From positions 12,630 through 76,629 of the forward strand of contig NZ_JOCQ01000036.1 in the NCBI RefSeq assembly GCF_000720725.1: DNA of 64,000 bases. Reading direction: 5' to 3'. Positions within the stretch are counted from its first letter, which is position 1. Each line of letters starts with the position of its first letter. Below the pieces are notes generated by a model. The model did not search any database and was not told the origin of the DNA. It saw nothing but the letters and a program-made list of their open reading frames with translations. The stretch is from Streptomyces rimosus subsp. rimosus. Lineage in GTDB: Bacteria > Actinomycetota > Actinomycetes > Streptomycetales > Streptomycetaceae. Both the position numbers and the translations under genes were made by a program. Of this stretch, positions 10,224 through 18,204 are shown in pieces.

Positions 10224-11279
10224 TCAGCGCGCGGCGAGGAAGTCCTCGACCTCGGCGCGCGTCGGCATGGCGGACGAACAGGCCAGCCGGGACGCGACGA
10301 TCGCGCCGGCGGCGTTGGCGTACCGCATCATCGGCTCCAGCTCCCATCCGGACAGCAGCCCGTGGCAGAGCGCGCCACCGAAGGCGTCACCGGCGCCCAA
10401 GCCGTTGACGACCTCCACGGGGGTGGGTGGCACCTCGGCAGTGCGGCCGTCGCGGTGCACGGCCAGAACGCCCTTCGGGCCCTGTTTGATGACGGCCAGT
10501 TCGACGCCCATGTCGAGCAGCGCCTGCGCGCACCGCTTCGGTTCGCGTACGCCGGTGGCGACCTCGGCCTCGTCGACGTTGCCGACCGCGACGGTCGCGT
10601 GCGCGAGCGCGGCCTCGTAATGCGGGCGGGCCGCGGCCATCGCGGCGGCCCCGGTGGCACCGCCGTCGCCGGACGCGCCGCCTTCGCCGCCCCAGAACAT
10701 CGGCCGCCAGTCCAGGTCGAAGACGGTGATGCCCGCCTTGGCGCGGGCCTCCAGCGCGGCGAGGGTGGCGCCGCGGCTGGGCTCCTCGCACAGGCCGGTG
10801 CCGGTCATCCAGAAGATGCGGGCGGCCCGTACGGCGCCGCGGTCCAGTTCCTCGGGGTGGATGACCAGGTCGGGGGCCTTGGGGCGGCGGTAGAAGTAGA
10901 GCGGGAAGTCGTCCGGCGGGAAGATCTCGCAGAAGGTGACCGGCGTCGGGTACTCCGCGACGGGCGTCACCCAGCGGTCGTCCACCCCGAAGTCGCGCAG
11001 CGCCTCGTGGATGTAATCGCCGAAGGGATCGCGGCCGGTGCGGCTGATGACCGCGGTGCGCCGTCCCAGCCGGGCGGCGGCGACCGCGACGTTGGTGGCC
11101 GAGCCGCCGAGGAATTTCCCGAACGTCTCGACCTGGGACAGCGGAACGCCGGTCTGCAACGGGTAGATGTCCACGCCTATGCGGCCGAGGGTGATCAGGT
11201 CGTACGGGCCGCCCGAATGACCGGACATCACCGCCTCGTCGGTCCGTCCGTCTTCTGCGGTCTGCCGCGGCTCGCTCAT
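10224..11279 (-). CDS. iolC: 5-dehydro-2-deoxygluconokinase (IolC)
   Basis: This 351-residue PfkB/ribokinase-family sugar kinase is the first gene of the leftward inositol operon. Near residues 50-65 the GG-containing segment KFLGGSATNVAVAAARLG marks the sugar lid. Near 290 the PfkB signature NGLGAGDAFGGALCHG supplies the anion hole and catalytic Asp. The segment GRIGVDIYPLQTGVPL is typical of IolC. It phosphorylates 2-deoxy-5-keto-gluconate with ATP. ATG 11279 has a GAAGGGGCG ribosome site. A promoter and an inverted-repeat operator lie just upstream in the divergent region. Confidence 0.95.
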   Translation of the reverse strand: MSEPRQTAEDGRTDEAVMSGHSGGPYDLITLGRIGVDIYPLQTGVPLSQVETFGKFLGGSATNVAVAAARLGRRTAVISRTGRDPFGDYIHEALRDFGVDDRWVTPVAEYPTPVTFCEIFPPDDFPLYFYRRPKAPDLVIHPEELDRGAVRAARIFWMTGTGLCEEPSRGATLAALEARAKAGITVFDLDWRPMFWGGEGGASGDGGATGAAAMAAARPHYEAALAHATVAVGNVDEAEVATGVREPKRCAQALLDMGVELAVIKQGPKGVLAVHRDGRTAEVPPTPVEVVNGLGAGDAFGGALCHGLLSGWELEPMMRYANAAGAIVASRLACSSAMPTRAEVEDFLAAR

Positions 11280-11309
11280 GTGCGCCCCTTCGGTTCGTCG
11301 CTGACCACA

Positions 11310-11339
11310 GGTCTAACCGGGCTCCCGAGGCACTGTCAA
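11310..11339 (-). promoter_or_regulatory. Promoter of iolC operon
   Basis: On the minus strand TTGACA (11339-11334) is followed after 17-18 bases by TTAGACC (11316-11310), close to the vegetative Streptomyces consensus. The predicted start is about 20-25 bases before the iolC ATG. Confidence 0.7.
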
Positions 11340-11354
11340 TACTTTGTCCTTACA
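11334..11354. promoter_or_regulatory. Putative iol operator 1 (21-bp inverted repeat)
   Basis: Half-sites TGTCAATAC and GTCCTTACA are separated by TTT. The element overlaps the -35 box of the iolC promoter, a position suited to repression. It matches operator 2 at 11463-11483 in layout and in most positions. The binding protein is unknown. Confidence 0.55.
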
Positions 11355-11455
11355 TCCTGACGTCGAAAGCGGATCGATGACACCGCGCCTCACCGTCGCC
11401 TCCGCACGCCTCCTCGCCACCCCTTCGACCTACTCCCGAGTCACAAAGTCCTTAA

Positions 11456-11483
11456 GTCCTTATGTCAGGACGAAGTCTTGACA
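11456..11483. promoter_or_regulatory. Putative iol operator 2 with overlapping half-sites
   Basis: Half-sites TGTCAGGAC (11463-11471) and GTCTTGACA (11475-11483) flank GAA and match each other's complement at eight of nine positions. A second overlapping palindrome GTCCT-N6-AGGAC spans 11456-11471, preceded by a further AAGTCCTT copy. A TTGACA at 11478-11483 may be the -35 box of the rightward iolE-like gene, with GAGGCT at 11501-11506 as a weak -10. Confidence 0.55.
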
Positions 11484-11569
11484 CTCTCCTGACCGGGATG
11501 GAGGCTGTGCCCCACAACCCAGCCCGCGCCTTCCCGGTCACCGTCGACCGGCGAGAGGAGAGCCGCAGC

Positions 11570-12490
11570 ATGTCCGTTCCCCATGCCGTCCCGCGCGTTC
11601 TCGACCGCCTGCGCATCGGATCGGCCCCCGACTCCTGGGGCGTCTGGTTCCCCGACGACAACCGGCAAGTCCCGTGGGAGCGCTTTCTGGACGAGGTCGC
11701 CGAGGCCCAGTACGAGTGGATCGAACTCGGCCCGTACGGCTACCTGCCCACCGACCCGGCCGCCCTGCACGCGGAGCTCGACCGGCGCGGCCTGAAGGTG
11801 TCGGCCGGCACCATCTTCACCTCGCTGCACCACGGACCGGACGTATGGGACACGACCTGGGCGCACGTCAGCGAGGTCGCCACCCTCACCCGGGCGATGA
11901 ACGCCAAGCACCTCGTGGTCATCCCCTCCTTCTGGCGCGACGACAAGACCGCCGAGGAACTGGAGCCGCGCGAACTCACCACCGAGCAGTGGCACCACCT
12001 GAACAGCGGCATGGAACGGCTGGGCAAGCAGGTACGCGAGGAGTTCGGCCTCGACATCGTCGTGCACCCGCACGCCGACACCCACATCGACACCGAGGAA
12101 CACGTCGAGCGCTTCCTCGACGGCACCGATTCGTCCCTGGTCAACCTGTGCCTGGACACCGGGCACTACGCGTACTGCGGCGGCGACAACGTCAAGCTCA
12201 TCAAGACCTACGGCGAACGGATCGGCTACCTCCACCTCAAGCAGGTCGACCCGGACATCCTCGCCGACGTCGTCGCAAAGGGCACGCCCTTCGGGCCCGC
12301 GGTCCGGCAGGGCGTGATGTGCGAACCGCCGCTGGGCGTGCCCGCGCTGCCGCCCGTCCTGGAGGCCGCCCAGGAACTGGACGTGGACCTCTTCGCCATC
12401 GTCGAGCAGGACATGTACCCCTGCCCCGCCGACCAGCCCCTGCCGATCGCCCGGCGCACCCGCCGCTTCCTGCGCTCCTGCGGCGCCTGA
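11570..12490 (+). CDS. iolE: Inosose dehydratase-like protein (IolE/MocC family)
   Basis: This 306-residue TIM-barrel protein starts at ATG 11570 behind GAGAGGAG. The in-frame upstream extension from 11462 runs through the promoter and operator and is not credible. Family marks are GSAPDSWGVWF near the N terminus, VHPHADTHIDTEEHVERF, the metal-ligand segment LCLDTGHYAYCGGD, and YLHLKQVDPD. Inosose dehydratase removes water from 2-keto-myo-inositol to give the trihydroxycyclohexanedione substrate of IolD. It heads the rightward arm of the inositol locus and lies 33 bases before the dehydrogenase gene. Metal-dependent isomerase activity on another polyol is the alternative. Confidence 0.88.
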   Translation: MSVPHAVPRVLDRLRIGSAPDSWGVWFPDDNRQVPWERFLDEVAEAQYEWIELGPYGYLPTDPAALHAELDRRGLKVSAGTIFTSLHHGPDVWDTTWAHVSEVATLTRAMNAKHLVVIPSFWRDDKTAEELEPRELTTEQWHHLNSGMERLGKQVREEFGLDIVVHPHADTHIDTEEHVERFLDGTDSSLVNLCLDTGHYAYCGGDNVKLIKTYGERIGYLHLKQVDPDILADVVAKGTPFGPAVRQGVMCEPPLGVPALPPVLEAAQELDVDLFAIVEQDMYPCPADQPLPIARRTRRFLRSCGA

Positions 12491-12523
12491 GAACCTCCCG
12501 TACGGAGCTAGGAGTTCTGCCAC

Positions 12524-13543
12524 ATGAGCCAGTACGCAACGCTCGGCGTCGCGGTCATCGGCACCGGCCGCATGGGCGCCGACCACGTACGCCGCCTCAA
12601 CGACATCACCAGCGGCGCCCGGGTGGCGGCCGTCGTCGACATCGACGCGGACCGGGCCAAACGCGTCGCCGACGGCATCGAGGGCTGCACACCCCACACC
12701 GACCCGGCCACCGCCATGGCGGACCCCGGCGTCGACGCCGTACTCATCGCCTCACCGGGCGCCGCCCACGAGGACGCCCTGCTCGCCGCGTTCGCGCACG
12801 ACCTTCCGGTGCTGTGCGAGAAACCGCTTACTCCCGACCCGGTCTCCGCGCTGCGCGTCCTGAAGGCCGAACAGCGACTGGGGCGCCGACGGGTGCAGGT
12901 CGGCTTCATGCGCCGGTACGACGCCGACTACCTCAAGCTCAAGGCCCTGCTCGACCAGGGCGCTTACGGCCGCCCGCTGATGCTGCACAACAAGCACCGC
13001 AACGCCGACACGCCGCCCGGCTTCACCAACGCCATGATGATCCACGACTCGGTCGTCCACGAGATCGACGTGACGCGCTGGCTGCTGGACGAGGAGATCA
13101 CCGCCGTACGCGTGCTGCGCCCGGCCCCCACCGGCCACGCGCCCGAGGGCCTGAGCGACCCACAGCTCATCCTCTTCGAGACCGCGGCCGGGCAGATCGT
13201 GGACACCGAGCTGTTCGTCAACTGCGGCTTCGGCTACCAGGTCGGCTGCGAAGCCGTCTGCGAGGGCGGCACCGCCCGGATCGGCGACGACCACGGGGTG
13301 TTCGTCAACACGGCCGGCAAGTGGGGCGGCTCGATCACCCCGGGCTTCGTGGAGCGCTTCGAGGAGGCGTACGACCGGCAGGTACAGCGCTGGGTGGACG
13401 CCACGCGGCGCGGCGAGGTCGAGGGCCCGAGCTGCTGGGACGGTTACGCGGCGGCCGCGGTGTGCGAGGCAGGCGTACGGGCGCAGGCCACCGGCGAGCG
13501 CGTCGAGGTCGAGCTGGTGGAGCGGCCGGCGCTGTATCGCTGA
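12524..13543 (+). CDS. Gfo/Idh/MocA dehydrogenase, probable inositol 2-dehydrogenase (IolG-like)
   Basis: This 339-residue NAD(P)-dependent oxidoreductase starts at ATG 12524 behind TAGGAG. The Rossmann motif VIGTGRMGADH is at the N terminus. The family's catalytic lysine is in LCEKPLT near residue 100, and the active-site segment IHDSVVHEIDVTRWLL contains the Asp-His pair. Inositol dehydrogenase oxidises myo-inositol to 2-keto-myo-inositol, the first pathway step. It follows the IolE-like gene in the rightward arm. A second paralogue lies at 18205. The two may differ in isomer preference (myo, scyllo or D-chiro), which sequence alone does not settle. Confidence 0.88.
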   Translation: MSQYATLGVAVIGTGRMGADHVRRLNDITSGARVAAVVDIDADRAKRVADGIEGCTPHTDPATAMADPGVDAVLIASPGAAHEDALLAAFAHDLPVLCEKPLTPDPVSALRVLKAEQRLGRRRVQVGFMRRYDADYLKLKALLDQGAYGRPLMLHNKHRNADTPPGFTNAMMIHDSVVHEIDVTRWLLDEEITAVRVLRPAPTGHAPEGLSDPQLILFETAAGQIVDTELFVNCGFGYQVGCEAVCEGGTARIGDDHGVFVNTAGKWGGSITPGFVERFEEAYDRQVQRWVDATRRGEVEGPSCWDGYAAAAVCEAGVRAQATGERVEVELVERPALYR

Positions 13544-13892
13544 AGCGGTGGCGGGCTTGTCGCTGAGTTTGCGGCGGGCGGAGCTGCTGCGGCGGGGCGG
13601 AGCTGCGGCTACGGCTATGGCTGCGTTCCGTAAGCGTCAGGGTCAGCGAGCTGTGCTGTGTGGTGGCTGGTGTGGCCGCTGTGGCTGGTGTGCCGCCTTT
13701 GTGTCATAGCCGGTGTCCGGGCTGCCGTGCGGCCGGACCGAGCCGAGTTGCCGCTCGCGTTCCGGTTCTCGTTCTGGCCCTCGTTCCCGTTCTCTGTTCC
13801 GGTCCTCGTTCCGGCCGGACCGTGGCCCGCGTCCTCACCCGAACGGTCTCCCCTTCTCGAACGGTCTCCCCTCCTCGAAAGGTCTCCCCCTC
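13544..13892. other. Intergenic region upstream of the third rightward iol gene
   Basis: No credible gene is visible. The 349 bases contain low-complexity GCGG- and CGTTC-rich stretches (13740-13810) and end in three 18-bp tandem repeats. A frame on the plus strand stays open from 13713 into the downstream gene, but its translation is Arg/Ser-rich noise. Confidence 0.6.
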
Positions 13893-13893
13893 G
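13840..13893 (+). repeat. Three tandem 18-bp repeats ending at a start codon
   Basis: Units at 13840-13857, 13858-13875 and 13876-13893 share CGAACGGTCTCCCC. In the last copy a C-to-A change creates GAAAGG, which serves as the ribosome site for GTG 13893. Confidence 0.75.
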
Positions 13894-14756
13894 TGAAGAT
13901 CGCTCTCGACCCGTACATGTTCCGCGACGTACCGCTGCTCGAACTCCCCGCGCTGGTGGCCGAGCTGGGCTACGAGTGGATCGAGCTGTCACCACGCGAC
14001 GACGTGAACCCGTTCTTCCGGCACCCACGCATCGACGACGCCTCCGTCCGCAAGTTCCGCAAGGAACTGTCCGCGGCGGGGGTCGGCATCTCCTCCGTGC
14101 TCCCCTTGTACAAGTGGTCCTCCCCGGACGAGGACGAACGGCAGGCCGCCGTCCGCTACTGGAAGCGCGCCATCCAGATCACCGTCGACCTCGGCGTCGA
14201 CACCGTGAACTCGGAGTTCAACGGCCGTCCGGAGCGGGCGGACCGCAGCGAGGGCCAGTTCTGGCGGTCGCTGGAGGAACTGCTGCCGATCTTCGAGCGC
14301 GAAGGCATCGCGCTCGCGCTCGAACCTCACCCGGACGACTTCATCGAGGACGGGCACGCCGCCGTCGACGTGATCCGCGGCATCAACTCCCCGCTGGTGT
14401 CCTTCCTGTACTGCGCGCCGCACACCTTCCACCAGGGCAACGACGCTCCGGGCATCCTCAAGCGCGCCGGCGGACTGACCACCGCGGTCCACCTCGCCGA
14501 CACCTTCGACCACACCGCCTCCTCCGGCCTGCGCTACATCGTCAACCCTCCCGGCGCGGCCGTACGCGTCCACCAGCACCTGGACATCGGGCAGGGCGAG
14601 GTCGACTTCGACGAACTCTTCCGCGAACTGGCCGCCAACGGTTTCGACGGCACCCTCGTCTCGTCCGTGTTCGCATGGGAGGAGCGCGCGAAGGAGTCGG
14701 CCCGCTTCATGCGCGAGCAGATCGACGCGTACGTCAAAGAGAACTGGAGCCGATGA
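13893..14756 (+). CDS. Sugar phosphate isomerase/epimerase (IolI/IolH-like TIM barrel)
   Basis: This 287-residue AP-endonuclease-2-fold barrel starts at GTG 13893, the residue at which family homology begins (MKIALDPYMFRDVPLLELP). Metal-site segments include TVNSEFNGRPE, ALEPHPDDFIEDG, YCAPHTFHQGND, VHLADTFDH and VHQHLDIGQGEVDF. In inositol loci such proteins include IolI, which isomerises keto-inositols, and IolH of unknown role. It lies between the dehydrogenase and the transporter and overlaps the transporter by ATGA. Assignment to inositol use is by position; the exact reaction is uncertain. Confidence 0.85.
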   Translation: MKIALDPYMFRDVPLLELPALVAELGYEWIELSPRDDVNPFFRHPRIDDASVRKFRKELSAAGVGISSVLPLYKWSSPDEDERQAAVRYWKRAIQITVDLGVDTVNSEFNGRPERADRSEGQFWRSLEELLPIFEREGIALALEPHPDDFIEDGHAAVDVIRGINSPLVSFLYCAPHTFHQGNDAPGILKRAGGLTTAVHLADTFDHTASSGLRYIVNPPGAAVRVHQHLDIGQGEVDFDELFRELAANGFDGTLVSSVFAWEERAKESARFMREQIDAYVKENWSR

Positions 14757-16285
14757 CGATGGCCGCACCGAGCAGATCGGCGACCTCTGCGGACGGGGCA
14801 GGCGAGACGGGCGGACCCGACGCCGCACGTTCCGCCGCGGAGGGCAGCGCAAATGTCCGTACATCTGCATCCGCCGTCCACGCTTCTCCCCCATCATCTT
14901 CCGCCCCTTCGTCTCCCGCCCCCGGCCGGAACGCCCAACACTTCGTCCTCGCCATTGCCGCCATCGCCGCGCTCGGCGGTGCCCTGTTCGGCTACGACAC
15001 CGGGGTCGTCTCCGGAGCGCTCCCCTACATGGAGCAGCACTTCGGCCTGACCTCGCTCGGCGAAGGCGTCATCACCAGCGCCCTGCTGATCGGTGCGGCC
15101 TTCGGGTCGCTGGCCGGCGGGCGCATGTCGGACCTGCTGGGCCGGCGCAACTCGCTGCTGTGGGCGGGCGCGGTGTTCATCGGCGGCGCCCTGGCGGTGG
15201 CGCTCGCGCCCACCGTTGCCTTCATGGTCGTGGCACGCTTCGCCCTCGGCCTGGCCGTGGGCAGCGCCTCGGTGATCACCCCGTTGTACCTCTCGGAGAT
15301 TGCGCCGCCGCACATCCGCGGCCGGCTGGTCTCCTTCAACTCCCTGATGATCGTCAGCGGCCAGCTGCTGGCGTACGTCATCAACGCCGTACTCGCCCGG
15401 TGGGAAGCCTGGCGCTGGATGCTGGGCTTGGCGGCGCTGCCCGCGGTCGCCCTGTTCGTCGGGCTCTTCTTCCTGCCCGACACACCGCGCTGGTACATCA
15501 GCAAAGGTCGTACGGAACAGGCCGCGCACGTACTGCGGCGCACCCTGCCCGCCGAAGAGGTCGACGGGGAGCTGAGTCGCATCAACCAGGCGCGTGCGCT
15601 GGAGGCCGAGGCGCAGCGCGGCGCCTGGCAGGAACTCCGTACTCCTTGGGTACGGCGCATCCTGCTGATCGGCGTCGGGCTGGCGATCGTCCAGCAGATC
15701 ACCGGCGTCAACGCCGTCATCTATTTCGCGCCCAAGATCCTTCACTCCACCGGGCTGGGCACCAACGCCGCGATCACCGCCACCATCGCGGTGGGCGCCA
15801 TCTCCGTCATCGCCACCGCGATCGGCATGTCGCTGATCGACAAGGTCGGACGACGGCCGATGCTGCTCACCGGTCTTTCCGGAATGACCGTCTCACTGGC
15901 CTTGCTGGGCGCGTCCTTCCACCTTCCGAAATCCACCGGCGTCAGCTATCTCGTCCTCGCCCTGATGGTCCTCTACATGGGCTTCATGCAGGCCACTTTG
16001 AACACCGGTGTCTGGCTGCTGCTTGCAGAAATGTTTCCACTGAAGGTGCGCGGCCTGGCCATGGGTGCCGCGGTGTTCGTGATGTGGCTGGTCAACTTCA
16101 CGGTGGCGCTGGCCTTTCCGGTCCTCCTCGACGCGGCGGGCGCCAGTGTCACGTTCTGGGTCTTCGGCCTGATGTGCGTACTGTCCCTGCTCTTCTGCAA
16201 GCGCTACGCCCCTGAGACGAAGGGCATGGCCCTGGAGGACCTGGAACACGAACTGCGGAAGACAACAGCGGAAGCGGAAGCCTGA
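14753..16285 (+). CDS. Sugar porter MFS transporter, probable myo-inositol:H+ symporter (IolT-like)
   Basis: This 510-residue protein has twelve predicted membrane segments and a Ser/Ala-rich cytoplasmic N-terminal extension of about 60 residues. Sugar-porter signatures are clear: FGYDTGVVSGALPYM in helix 1, GGRMSDLLGRRNSL in loop 2-3, LPDTPRWYISKGR in the central loop, QQITGVNAVIYFAP in helix 7, and APETKGMALEDLE at the C terminus. The ATG at 14753 overlaps the preceding stop (ATGA), and 14759 is an alternative. Placement at the end of the rightward inositol arm points to inositol uptake driven by protons. Confidence 0.92.
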   Translation: MTMAAPSRSATSADGAGETGGPDAARSAAEGSANVRTSASAVHASPPSSSAPSSPAPGRNAQHFVLAIAAIAALGGALFGYDTGVVSGALPYMEQHFGLTSLGEGVITSALLIGAAFGSLAGGRMSDLLGRRNSLLWAGAVFIGGALAVALAPTVAFMVVARFALGLAVGSASVITPLYLSEIAPPHIRGRLVSFNSLMIVSGQLLAYVINAVLARWEAWRWMLGLAALPAVALFVGLFFLPDTPRWYISKGRTEQAAHVLRRTLPAEEVDGELSRINQARALEAEAQRGAWQELRTPWVRRILLIGVGLAIVQQITGVNAVIYFAPKILHSTGLGTNAAITATIAVGAISVIATAIGMSLIDKVGRRPMLLTGLSGMTVSLALLGASFHLPKSTGVSYLVLALMVLYMGFMQATLNTGVWLLLAEMFPLKVRGLAMGAAVFVMWLVNFTVALAFPVLLDAAGASVTFWVFGLMCVLSLLFCKRYAPETKGMALEDLEHELRKTTAEAEA

Positions 16286-16628
16286 AGGCGGCTGGCGGCT
16301 GACGGCTGACGGCTGACGGCTGACGGCTGACGGCTGACGGCTGACGGCTGACGGCTGACGGGAGATACCCCCTCACACCTCCACACCCCCTACCCCCACC
16401 CCTCCTTCCCTCACCTCCTCCACCTTCCTGATCCCGTGACAGCGGTACCCCGGACGTCACGGCTGTCACCATTACGCGGGTCTTCCGTCACAGCCGATCA
16501 ACAGCCCCTCGCCCCTGCTCACTCAGAGTCGTTCACCGGGCACAGGCTGAGTGATCACCAGACCGCGCGCAGTTCTTCCGTCGGCTCCCCGGCCGTCGCT
16601 GCGGGCGGCTGAGGGAGGTGCAAGACCT
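16286..16628. other. Intergenic region with heptamer array and inverted repeat
   Basis: No gene is seen in these 343 bases. They contain the GGCTGAC array (16297-16359), a pyrimidine-rich tract (about 16370-16430) and an 8-bp inverted repeat GTGACAGC (16436-16443) / GCTGTCAC (16462-16469). The inverted repeat could be an operator or hairpin upstream of the small HTH gene. Confidence 0.6.
16297..16359. repeat. Nine tandem copies of GGCTGAC
   Basis: Nine perfect 7-bp units sit 11 bases after the transporter stop codon, with degenerate copies on the left edge. Copy number in such arrays usually varies between strains. Confidence 0.9.
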
Positions 16629-16832
16629 ATGACCGACCGCAGACTCTGGTCGTACAAGGAGATCGCCGCACACATCCGGGTCCAGCCGGACACCGTGCGC
16701 TCCTACCGCAAGCACGGACTTCTACCGCAACCTGACCTGGTGGAAGGCGGAAGACCGTACTGGTTCGCCGACACCATCCGGACCTGGGTCGCCCAGCGTC
16801 CCGGCCACGGCGGGCGCCGCGACAAGGACTGA
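16629..16832 (+). CDS. Small helix-turn-helix DNA-binding protein (MerR/AlpA-like)
   Basis: This 67-residue protein starts at ATG 16629 behind GAGGGAGGTG. LWSYKEIAAHIRVQPDTVRSYRKHGLLPQPD forms a winged-helix pattern of the MerR N-terminal/AlpA excisionase type, and a basic tail ends in GGRRDKD. No effector domain is present. Similar single-domain proteins act as excisionase-like factors or small transcription regulators. It follows the inositol transporter after the heptamer array. No integrase or other mobile-element gene is nearby, so a stand-alone regulator is more likely than a phage relic. The target is unknown. Confidence 0.8.
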   Translation: MTDRRLWSYKEIAAHIRVQPDTVRSYRKHGLLPQPDLVEGGRPYWFADTIRTWVAQRPGHGGRRDKD

Positions 16833-16908
16833 CACCACCTCCTACCGGCCCCGCGCAGCCGGTGCGCGGGGCCTCCGCAACCGCCCTCCGACCACTTACG
16901 CTCGGTGC

Positions 16909-17865
16909 ATGCCACCGATACCCGCACCGGCCACGCCCCACCGCATCGCCGTGATCGGCGGCGGCGCGATCGGCGGATTCGTGGCAACGCTCGCCCACCG
17001 GGACGGACACGACATCACCCTGTGCCTGCGTACTCCGTTGAACCGGCTCACGCTCGAAATGGACGGCGAAGTCCTCGACGCGGCTGTGCGCTTCGCCACC
17101 GATCCGGAAACGGCCAGTCCCGCGGACTGGGTCTTCCTGACCACCAAAGCCCAGGACACCGCCGGCACCTCCCGCTGGCTGCACCGGCTCTGCCACTCCG
17201 GCACAGTCCTGGTCGTGCTGCAGAACGGCGTCGACCACACCGAACGCGTCGCCCCGCACACTCCCGACGGTACGAACATCCTGCCCGCGGTCATCTACGC
17301 GTCGGCCGAGTGCACCGCCCCCGGCCACATTCGGCACTACGCGGGCAACGAGATCCACGTTCCCGACGGCCCGACGGCCGCCCGCCTCGCCGATCTGCTC
17401 ACCACGGACCGGCTCAAAGTCATAGCGGTGCCGGACTTCACGACGACCGCCTGGCGGAAGCTGTTCACCAACCTCGCCGCCAACCCGCTCACCGCCCTCC
17501 TCCAGCAGCGCATGGGCATCTTCACCGATCCCGGCATGGCCGCCCTCACCCGCGACATCCTGCGCGAAGCCGCCGCCGTCGCGCGCGCCGAGGGTGCGGA
17601 TATCCGCGACGCAGACATCGACCTCGTACTGGAAATGTACGGACAGGTTCCGCCGGACGGCGGCTCGTCGATGCTCTACGACCGCCTGGCCGGCCGCCCC
17701 CTGGAGCACGAACACATTACGGGTGCGGTGGTACGCGCCGGAGAACGCCACGGAATCCCCACGCCCCTGAACGGCATGCTCCTCACTCTCCTGCGCGCCG
17801 TCGACCGCGGCATCCGCGCCGATAAGGACACGGACGCGGACACCACCCGGCTCACCACCCCGTAG
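16909..17865 (+). CDS. Ketopantoate reductase family protein (PanE/ApbA)
   Basis: This 318-residue NADPH-dependent reductase has the motif IAVIGGGAIGGFVA at residues 12-25. The conserved LVVLQNGVDHTERV segment follows the first domain. The C-terminal helical domain contains FTTTAWRKLFTNLAANPLTAL, including the catalytic Lys, and GGSSMLYDRLAGRPLEHEHITG with the substrate Asn/Ser/Glu pattern. PanE reduces 2-dehydropantoate to pantoate for coenzyme A synthesis. Streptomyces carry several paralogues, so this may act on another 2-keto acid. A TACGCT -10 box at 16897-16902 places the transcript start at or next to ATG 16909, suggesting a leaderless mRNA. Confidence 0.87.
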   Translation: MPPIPAPATPHRIAVIGGGAIGGFVATLAHRDGHDITLCLRTPLNRLTLEMDGEVLDAAVRFATDPETASPADWVFLTTKAQDTAGTSRWLHRLCHSGTVLVVLQNGVDHTERVAPHTPDGTNILPAVIYASAECTAPGHIRHYAGNEIHVPDGPTAARLADLLTTDRLKVIAVPDFTTTAWRKLFTNLAANPLTALLQQRMGIFTDPGMAALTRDILREAAAVARAEGADIRDADIDLVLEMYGQVPPDGGSSMLYDRLAGRPLEHEHITGAVVRAGERHGIPTPLNGMLLTLLRAVDRGIRADKDTDADTTRLTTP

Positions 17866-18204
17866 GCCCAAGCCAAAACCCAGCCCCAGCCGCACAAGGC
17901 CGAGCCCGGGTGCACGCGGCACGGGCGCGCCGCGACACGCCCCCGACCGCACGCACCCACCCGCCTCCGGCCTATCCTGCCAATAGGTATTGACATACAA
18001 ACGTCCTGACATGCACTCTGCGACGGAGCTCAGGAGCGTCTCCGGCCCGACGCCCCTTCTCAGAACGAAGTAACGCCGACTCAGGCGACCGTCGCACAGG
18101 CGCTGATACGTTCCGCCCCCTCTCCGGGCCTGCACGGACGCTCCGGCCGCTCCCTCCCCCTCCCCGCGCCCTGGGCCTCGCCCTTGAACGACAGGAGTTG
18201 GCAC
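17866..18204. other. Promoter and leader region of the second inositol dehydrogenase
   Basis: No gene is seen. TTGACA at 17990-17995 is a good -35 box. GTCCTGACA at 18003-18011 matches the right half of the putative iol operator exactly and shares CGTCCTGACAT with the complement of 11462-11472. The remaining leader to 18204 is GC-rich without a clear hairpin. Confidence 0.6.
17990..18012 (+). promoter_or_regulatory. Putative iol half-operator at promoter of second iolG
   Basis: A TTGACA -35 hexamer is followed eight bases later by TCCTGAC, forming the half-site GTCCTGACA. The left half is degenerate. A weak CACTCT -10 candidate sits at 18014-18019. Confidence 0.45.

Noticed and set aside
16629..16832. 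Small HTH protein as evidence for an integrated element
   Set aside because: No integrase, attachment-site repeat, replication gene or tRNA gene is nearby, so a mobile element is not supported.
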